This document shows, one piece after another, positions 14,201-14,335 of a DNA stretch of 14,335 nt; positions within the stretch are counted from its first letter, which is position 1; each line of letters opens with the position of its first letter. The DNA comes from Euryarchaeota archaeon UBA229. GTDB lineage: Archaea; Thermoplasmatota; Poseidoniia; Poseidoniales; Poseidoniaceae. The notes beneath the pieces are model-generated. The model searched no databases. It was not told where the DNA came from and saw nothing but the letters and a program-made list of their open reading frames with translations. Location of the stretch: positions 1-14,335 of the forward strand of contig DAUW01000027.1 in the NCBI GenBank assembly GCA_002505355.1. The letters run 5' to 3'. The translations under genes were made by a program, and so were the position numbers.

Positions 14201-14335
14201 TGTTTCAACAACATTTCCTGTCATATCAGTAAATCCAACGGTTGTCATCTGGAAATAATCACGGGTTGCCACGGCAATGTCGAGATTAGGATTGTATCCG
14301 TAATACACTGCGCCTTGCCCGGATGCATCACTGTA
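11240..14335 (-). CDS. Large secreted beta-helix/PKD/calcium-repeat surface protein (N-terminus missing)
   Basis: The frame is open to the right edge (at least 1031 residues; GTG 14308 is an internal codon), so signal peptide and N-terminus lie outside. About 14300-14050 encodes a beta-rich region. From about 14000 to 12250 there are many short strands rich in N, G, I, V and S with rungs such as NLTIQDNAKLQLKNTILEL and SNVVLAGTTLLES, typical of right-handed parallel beta-helices (pectate-lyase-like fold). About 11925-11640 encodes a PKD/cadherin-like domain (QAPQINSVTPN to LLTIRVTDNNQAQ). About 11560-11350 carries acidic thrombospondin type-3-like calcium repeats (DSDDDNDGIIDSRD, QDSDRDGQPD, DQDDDGDGIPD). 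A transmembrane helix (LTLILIVVSIIVAGMYVI) and basic tail RSRKGLGE anchor it at the cell surface. Beta-helices of this kind bind or cleave polysaccharides, but no catalytic residues can be assigned, so it may be an adhesin. It overlaps the next gene by four bases (GTGA). Confidence 0.88.
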   Translation of the reverse strand, partial: YSDASGQGAVYYGYNPNLDIAVATRDYFQMTTVGFTDMTGNVVETVVVVNTFEMTTDENGEATLPLFSSGSLALATVQGVGVEQELFGGVSGQVVQVPVIPNGDWVISGNAAITLQSLDSTQPISGNLTIQDNAKLQLKNTILELYPGKSIVIENNAQITGLNSTIISASIILHDSSEISSHNQNANFTIDSSVVWNCHGEKRVKNLFFTQQVTIGSGCQLVNENGGATGDLIVPTTSSFTITAELQISVVDRGIPIPSAIIQFDGTQYYTNLSGEVTIESIARLVDSQGDIAGVNQNVILQLEDFYELITWNTSFPKSHQFIVSTLDAQEINAVDITLESTWSPYYLKTDLTIPVGRTMTVTDGVAVRISDGVEITILGSLEASSATFSSTGFGDRWSGLIMESQYSNVVLAGTTLLESSPAVIFEGGNFEASDVSISRSSSSRALIEINEQNGGTFRIANSVLSDASSACIDVVETTIQLELNNIELYRCNGPALRAENANLTATGIVIGQDSSNGLMLSNVAGLIQGIDATRFNGAGNIIKLDYINGDLSIKDVNGVVGGAAGISGANNRALDLRSVRLTGAPAIDFDSSAGIISNLTLQGQGFGTALISHHGRYSDSVHLRNVTITDYAVGLDLHADGADTTAPMEILNGTILSATALSIDNYPLIFNKGEISGAIDVSGLISVKFIDIPLNQEVSVYEGASIEFFQAIQLQSTYSGVVKPSNYTINLTYSNGDQVTMQADGKYVELQVKLQARHEQLIDDVSLVTLYINADSSGHPVETRSLSFIEVVDLSSPILFVLLENQAPQINSVTPNSTAVVMQTLPFESTIIATDDNDNSHELTYQWILIDGDGSEFYTHTARNHTHLLTINAPGDYLLTIRVTDNNQAQSEQIVPIEVLLLDSDSDYLSTCNDATWFDLTLSRSCGPDVYDSDDDNDGIIDSRDEWPVDPCAWQDSDRDGQPDELNCPVGKVTELFEDQDDDGDGIPDILEGSQGNNDGQFDSLTLILIVVSIIVAGMYVIRSRKGLGE
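11350..11560 (-). repeat. Thrombospondin type-3-like calcium-binding repeats
   Basis: Three acidic loops (DSDDDNDGIIDSRD, DSDRDGQPD and DQDDDGDGIPD) with interspersed cysteines lie just before the C-terminal anchor of the large surface protein. The D-x-D-x-D-G pattern is the calcium-binding unit of TSP3 repeats and probably stiffens the stalk near the membrane in calcium-rich sea water. Confidence 0.75.

Overview
The window is most consistent with a streamlined planktonic marine archaeon of the Thermoplasmatota, probably Marine Group II (Poseidoniales) or a close relative; this is an inference. Supporting signs are an archaeal PAC2/PbaB-type proteasome chaperone ending in a hydrophobic-Tyr-X tail, a DNA ligase ending in a PCNA-type PIP box, several large secreted PKD/Ig-rich proteins with one C-terminal membrane anchor, moderate-to-low GC by eye, first genes without a clear Shine-Dalgarno (SD) site, internal operon genes with good SD sites, TTG/GTG starts, and almost no intergenic DNA. 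I see no rRNA, tRNA, CRISPR array, transposon or phage gene.

Layout. (1) 1-398, minus: the 5' part of a PKD-domain lipoprotein that runs off the left edge. (2) 486-857, minus: a small acidic protein of unknown function. (3) 912-1760, plus, and 1755-2981, minus: a DnaQ-like DEDDh 3'-5' exonuclease and a RecB/Cas4-type PD-(D/E)XK nuclease with putative iron-sulfur cysteines. They converge on one palindromic TCATGA that supplies both stop codons. (4) 2985-3824, plus: a PAC2-family proteasome chaperone/activator, starting 3 bases from the start of the divergent nuclease. (5) 3807-5446-7997, minus: a tightly coupled three-gene operon. It encodes an 852-residue secreted Reeler-like plus multi-Ig protein with a CNCH motif, a 354-residue secreted single-pass protein with a CX3CH motif, and a DUF2231-like multi-pass membrane protein with two histidines placed like heme ligands. 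(6) 8059-14335, minus: a co-directional run of four genes upstream of that operon: a huge beta-helix/PKD/calcium-repeat surface protein cut by the right edge, a membrane protein with a PH-like cytoplasmic domain, a PPC/DUF296 protein, and a bacterial-type NAD+-dependent DNA ligase LigA.

How the parts may work together. LigA, the two nucleases and possibly the DUF296 protein form a DNA replication/repair theme. The LigA C-terminus suggests a ligase of bacterial origin wired into the archaeal sliding-clamp system. The 3807-7997 operon looks like a cell-surface module in which two differently spaced Cys/Cys-His motifs, two Reeler-like domains and a membrane protein with candidate heme ligands could handle metal or electrons; this is the best candidate here for an undescribed system. 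Gene packing is extreme: GTGA, ATGA and 8-base overlaps inside operons, and 6- and 18-base overlaps at convergent ends.
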